Source: Colletes latitarsis
Lineage: Eukaryota > Arthropoda > Insecta > Hymenoptera > Colletidae
Direction: 5' to 3'
DNA length: 64,000 nucleotides
Assembly: GCF_051014445.1 (NCBI RefSeq)
Contig: NC_135136.1
Location: forward strand, 27,856,001-27,920,000
The position numbers and the translations under genes are program-made. The notes beneath the pieces are model-generated. The model saw only the letters and a list, made by a program, of their open reading frames with translations, made no database searches and was not told where the DNA came from. This document shows, one piece after another, positions 60,066-64,000 of this stretch. The first letter of the stretch is position 1, and every line of letters begins with the position of its first letter.

Positions 60066-61135
60066 AAGGTTTTCAGGACATCTTCCGATTTTATGGAATC
60101 GAAGTGGAAGACCAGGTCAGAGGACTATTCTTCGAGCACTGAGTAGAAAATGCTTTTGGAAACTTTGTATCGACCAACCACGCGCGTCCCTTTGAAATTT
60201 TATTCGAGTTTAGTCTTTTCGTTTGTGTATGGGGTATTTCGCAAGATGCCTACTTTACTGGTGGACAGATGAAAAAGAAAACCATATAAATATATATTCT
60301 TTCTAAACAGTTAAATACAAGAATGTTCCGATCAGTTAAAACTGTAAACAGTGAAATCTACTTATAAAGTATGATACGTAACATTACAATTTGCGAAATA
60401 GATTCAAATGAAAAATGTTTCCAATATGAACTGTAACGTACATCGTTGCGCAAAAATGGTTTAGGAAATTTAGTAACGCCTGCCTTTGTTGCAAACCTTT
60501 CTTTCAAATTTTGTCCAAATTTCCCGTCGCACGGCGAGTGGAACAAAGCAAAAAATCCTTTCCGCTAGAGTTCGTCTGATTCATCGAGAACTTTTAAATC
60601 ATAACTTCGAAACTTCGGGAATGCCTCCCTCGGCCAGTTCAAGAATTCCGAATTTTTCAGACAAAGAAACTTTCCGAGAGATCTCAGCATTCCCGTGCAA
60701 AAGGCGTCGCAAAAATTTACGAACACTCTCGACGTCGGCCCCCCGACTTCATAAAAAATCGCAAATAAAATTCCACTCATCGAAATACTTCGATAAAAAC
60801 GGAATAGCAATCTACGCTTCACCTTTCAGTAAATGCTTACTTTTTGGAATTTACTGGAACATTAATTTTCACGTACAAAATCATTCGAAAATCATGCTGT
60901 TATAACTTGTTAATTTCGTCTCGATGTCAAGGAAATAATTCTCAATCAAAATCTCAAAGTTGTACACAAAAGAGGAAAACAAAATAAAGAATTGGGCATA
61001 AAAACAAGAACAAAAATAATAGTAGTGAATAAGTTATTTGATTCACCTTGTGTAAGAAGTACAAGGTCAATCAAGGTGTGACCAATTTAATACTCTAAAT
61101 TATATTATTTATTTATATTATGTCAATTACTATTA
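60066..61135. other. Non-coding DNA, no gene supported
   Basis: A 139-codon frame at 60486-60905 is Ser/Lys/Arg-rich with no motif and falls off into AT-rich codons; it is not called as a gene. Nothing else recognised. Confidence 0.4.
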
Positions 61136-61318
61136 ATGAGGCAACAAGGCCTTAGAAGGTTATTGACAATGTACAATTTCTAGGGCCTTTAGTCCCCAGC
61201 TACCGCAGCTAATACATACGCGGATATTATTTACATCAGATATAAATCCAGGTTTGACAGTCCTTAACGCTCTATTTTTATTTTGATAATAAACGAACAT
61301 CTGTGTTATGTTTTCATT
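61136..61318 (+). repeat. Outer arm of long-range inverted repeat (left)
   Basis: About 183 bp that match the reverse complement of 62362-62548. Shared landmarks are TTTAGTCCCCAGCTACC/CTTAGTCCCTGACTACC, AGCTAATACAT, AGATATAAATC-AG-TTTGACAG, and AACATCTGTGTTAT. Likely two copies of one dispersed repeat in opposite orientation, possibly a retroelement 3' end; no tail or target duplication was identified. Confidence 0.7.
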
Positions 61319-62361
61319 ATACAACAAAGTAAATTGCGAGCAGAATGGTGAAGTTGCGTGACCATAATTTGATTATTCCATCTGTTTTAGGCACGTACAA
61401 TAGCATTTTATGCCTCTGAGATATCGTTGCTTTCAGTCAGCTTTGTATTATTGTGTCGGAACAAGACAATTTCGGTTTTGTTTAGGAACAGAAGACATCG
61501 CCTGCAAACTCGTTACGTGCTCCGTGCAATGAACCCCCGCTTCGTCGTTTCGAATCCTCTCCGACGCCAGTCAAGTCTCCATTCCCTTATCAACGAACCG
61601 AATCAGCAAACATAATGGGCTCTCGATGACGTCGCTCAGGAGGAATATCTCGATAGTTGAGGAACGATAGGAGGCGTCTCGGCGCAGAGGGTTGAAAAGA
61701 TGGCGTATGTAAATAAGAAGGTCTCGAGCATTGGCGGGCGAATGAGGTGGCAACGATCTTTCCCCTGGGAGTCGTTCGAGTGACAGCCAGCTCAGGCTCG
61801 TTCCTGACTGTGAGAACAGACCGATGAGTCAAGACGACCGGGCAGAGGCATCGACCTGTCGTGTTTCAGGATGGCTGACGGAAAAATCGAACAGACGCGA
61901 GCCACCCGCAGAATGCTGATCACTAGTGATAGGATCAAGCACCTTACAAGTAGTTTCCTTACAGTTAGGTTTGTTATGGTTAGGATATATTAAATAAATC
62001 GTAAAAAGGTTTGATATAGAAAAAAATAAAAGTATTTTAACTATATGAAAAATAAAAGAAAACGATACATCCTTTCACGCTAAAGGATCTTGACGAACTG
62101 CGTGGTCCGTGCAACGCCTGCAGCAGTCCGGTAACGCATTTCAGAAAACAAAGCACAAACGAAACCTTTCCAAGGCGCCTCGATCGAAACGTTCAAAACG
62201 TTCGACCGCACACACATAGACACAGTCAATATAGTCTGAGGATATACATTGTAGTAATATGACGCAATATTTCAACAAGGTTCAAACCCCCTGTACCAAT
62301 TAGAGCCATCCTGAAATACTGTCTAGTCTGTTCTCACAATCAGGAACGAGCCTATACTCAT
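61319..62361. other. Centre of the foldback, with inner inverted repeats
   Basis: Inner arms GGCTCGTTCCTGACTGTGAG (61795) and TTTCAGGATGGCT (61864) recur inverted at 62326-62352 and 62304-62316. The rest is a CpG-rich block at about 61440-61900 and an AT-rich stretch at 61960-62060. Open frames are short and without motif. Confidence 0.55.
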
Positions 62362-62548
62362 ATATAATAACACAGATGTTCATTTCTTATTAAAATAATA
62401 ATAGAGTGTTGAAAACTGTCAAATCTAGATTTATATCTGGTGCAAACAGTATCCATAAATGTATTAGCTATGGTAGTCAGGGACTAAGACTCTAGAAGCT
62501 ACCCACTGTTAGTGCATAACCATTTAAAGTCTTACTACTTCATTCTTA
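62362..62548 (-). repeat. Outer arm of long-range inverted repeat (right)
   Basis: Reverse-complement counterpart of 61136-61318, about 75% identical by eye. On this side the inner arm follows the outer arm almost directly, whereas on the left about 475 bp intervene. Confidence 0.7.
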
Positions 62549-64000
62549 GTAACTGATGTAACATAAATCCTCGAGGATGCTTATTCTTGTTACACATATT
62601 ACAAACCACATAGCAAATTTAAAAGAGTGAGGTAGGAATAACTAACGTACAGAAATGTTACGGAAATTACTCTTTGAATACAAGGATTATTTAAACACGT
62701 GTACTCGTCGACGAACCAACAGCGTTCAGCGAGTAAAAGACTAGTTGATACATTTGTGGTCGACAACGTGTTTAACTTTGAAGGGGCTGAACAAGCCTTG
62801 AATAAACAACCACAAGAGGCTGAACAAACACTGAATAAACAACGACCAACGATCACGTTACTTCCAGCACGTAGAGCTCCACGTAAACTATCATCCTTTA
62901 CAATTGAAAGGCTAAGAACCATAGTACGTAATGTAAGTAAGGCACAACACATTCTGAGAATATCAGCTTTCGAGTTTGTAGAGAAAGAGTTTAGAGGTCT
63001 TTGCATTTTTTAATTTTCTTTAAGCCTTAGAGGAAATAGATTTACCTCATCTAATTTGAATTTTAAATGAGAACTAGCACTTAAAATTGAAATTAAAATC
63101 AAACTTATATAATTTGTTTGTCGTCGAAAAGTAATTCAATTTTAACAGGTATTAATGAGAACTGTATTTACAGTTGAAAACATTGTAAGCCGAAAATCAT
63201 TATTCGATGTTAACTAAGGCTAAGTTGACTAATGAATTTTGAAACGAAGAATGTTGTTGGGACGTGATACAACAGTATAGCTTAATTTCGTTAATTTTGT
63301 TTAACTTTCACCGATACGATTTTAAGCCCCTCGATTAAAGCTAGTAGCACTGATTCTCACATACCCCTAGAGAAATAATAAATGATTACAAGAAAAAAAA
63401 AAAAACGACTAAAGAATCCATTTATAATTGCTGTGGAAGAGTCTCATTCCGCGCGGTTACATTCCATTCCAGAATTAGTGTTCCATTTCGAAATTACATT
63501 CTATCTCGCATGCTCGCGCGGCAGCCCCTGTCCTGTCGCTGACGATAAATTCACGCGGCTATAATTACAACTTTAATCCACCGACGAATTAATAATATTA
63601 CATCATCATGTCCTCTTCCCCATCCCCTCGATAACTTCCACCGACCTACGGTGTTTGCCCTCTACGAACAGACGAAACTCAACCACGTGGATGAACGAAG
63701 AAAAACGAAAAACGAGCGGAAAAAGCTAGGAAATGATAATACCGAGAGCATACTATTGACTTTTTATCGACTAAATTATTGAAACGAAAGTCATGGAAAG
63801 CGCGAGCCTAGAATTGGGCAAATTTTATGTGCGAATAAGTATACAAATTTTAGATTCGCTTGTAAACTATGTAACTTTTATTTACGTTGCTCATTGATCA
63901 TTAAATTAACTGAACAAAAATTTCATAGAGCAATAGTCAGTCGACGATAAAACTGATTCGTTTGGTGCAAAGTTGTTTCTTCAACGGAACAATACATTTT
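62549..64000. other. Non-coding DNA, no gene supported
   Basis: A 104-codon frame at 62699-63013 contains an internal near-repeat (AEQALNKQ and AEQTLNKQ) but no recognised domain; it may be a degraded element fragment or chance. The rest is AT-rich with a CpG-richer spot at about 63440-63720. No gene supported. Confidence 0.4.

Noticed and set aside
60486..60905. 139-codon open frame on the plus strand
   Set aside because: No motif; overlaps a similar-sized frame on the other strand; Ser/Lys/Arg-rich translation typical of chance frames.
61540..61565. GTTTCGAATCC, similar to a tRNA B box
   Set aside because: No A box at the right distance and no cloverleaf could be drawn. Similar isolated words at about 12570 and 62280 fail in the same way.
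1..64000. CRISPR array, operons, prophage or bacterial elements
   Set aside because: No regularly spaced identical repeats with unique spacers and no bacterial gene organisation; everything recognised is eukaryotic.

Overview
The window looks like a piece of an insect nuclear genome, most probably a hymenopteran (bee/wasp/ant type). It is strongly A+T-rich with scattered CpG-rich islands. It has no bacterial-style gene packing, no operons and no ribosome-binding sites. The recognisable content is decayed eukaryotic transposable elements: Tc1/mariner, piggyBac-like and Transib-like DNA elements, non-LTR retrotransposons and possible solo LTRs. The order-level assignment is inference from composition and repeat types. 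I found no complete, recognisable host protein-coding gene, tRNA or rRNA, so the window reads as intergenic or long-intron DNA.

The dominant signal is one inverted-repeat element family with ten copies (about 11.4, 15.0, 18.1, 22.0, 27.1, 28.4, 33.1, 35.2, 45.8 and 55.0 kb), together about 6.2 kb or a tenth of the window. Each intact copy starts CAGGGTGTTCGGCC, ends with the reverse complement, and sits between TA dinucleotides. Copies range from about 360 bp to 1.2 kb, mainly because an internal unit of roughly 135 bp is present in different numbers. No transposase is encoded.

Region by region: 0-11 kb is mostly unique AT-rich DNA with a two-unit tandem repeat at 5.4 kb and CpG-rich, possibly regulatory blocks. 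At 14.1-15.4 kb a reverse-transcriptase remnant is interrupted by a small TIR element carrying a mariner-like DDE fragment, and is then abutted by a member of the main family. At 16.5-18.0 kb lies a piggyBac-like non-autonomous element. At 22-23.5 kb are a main-family element, a putative solo LTR and a second RT remnant on the minus strand. At 30.2-31 kb there is a degenerate ~20-bp minisatellite. At 34.26-35.72 kb a Transib-like element with a perfect 5-bp target duplication contains a nested main-family copy. At 37.5-38.0 kb a 5'-truncated LINE tail has a poly(A) tract and an 11-bp target duplication. Two copies of a ~395-bp MITE lie at 38.2 and 48.6 kb. A ~1.2-kb inverted-repeat element is at 39.7-41.0 kb. 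A pair of ~300-bp LTR-like direct repeats lies at 49.2 and 50.4 kb. A ~130-bp three-unit tandem array split by a TE is at 54.75-55.53 kb. A dead Tc3-like transposase is at 57.9-58.5 kb. A possible 100-codon single-span membrane protein is at 59.76 kb. A long-range foldback occupies 61.1-62.55 kb.

The repeats do not form a functional pathway. Their interest is historical: nesting order, target duplications and internal repeat expansion can be read directly. No convincing undescribed multi-gene system was seen.
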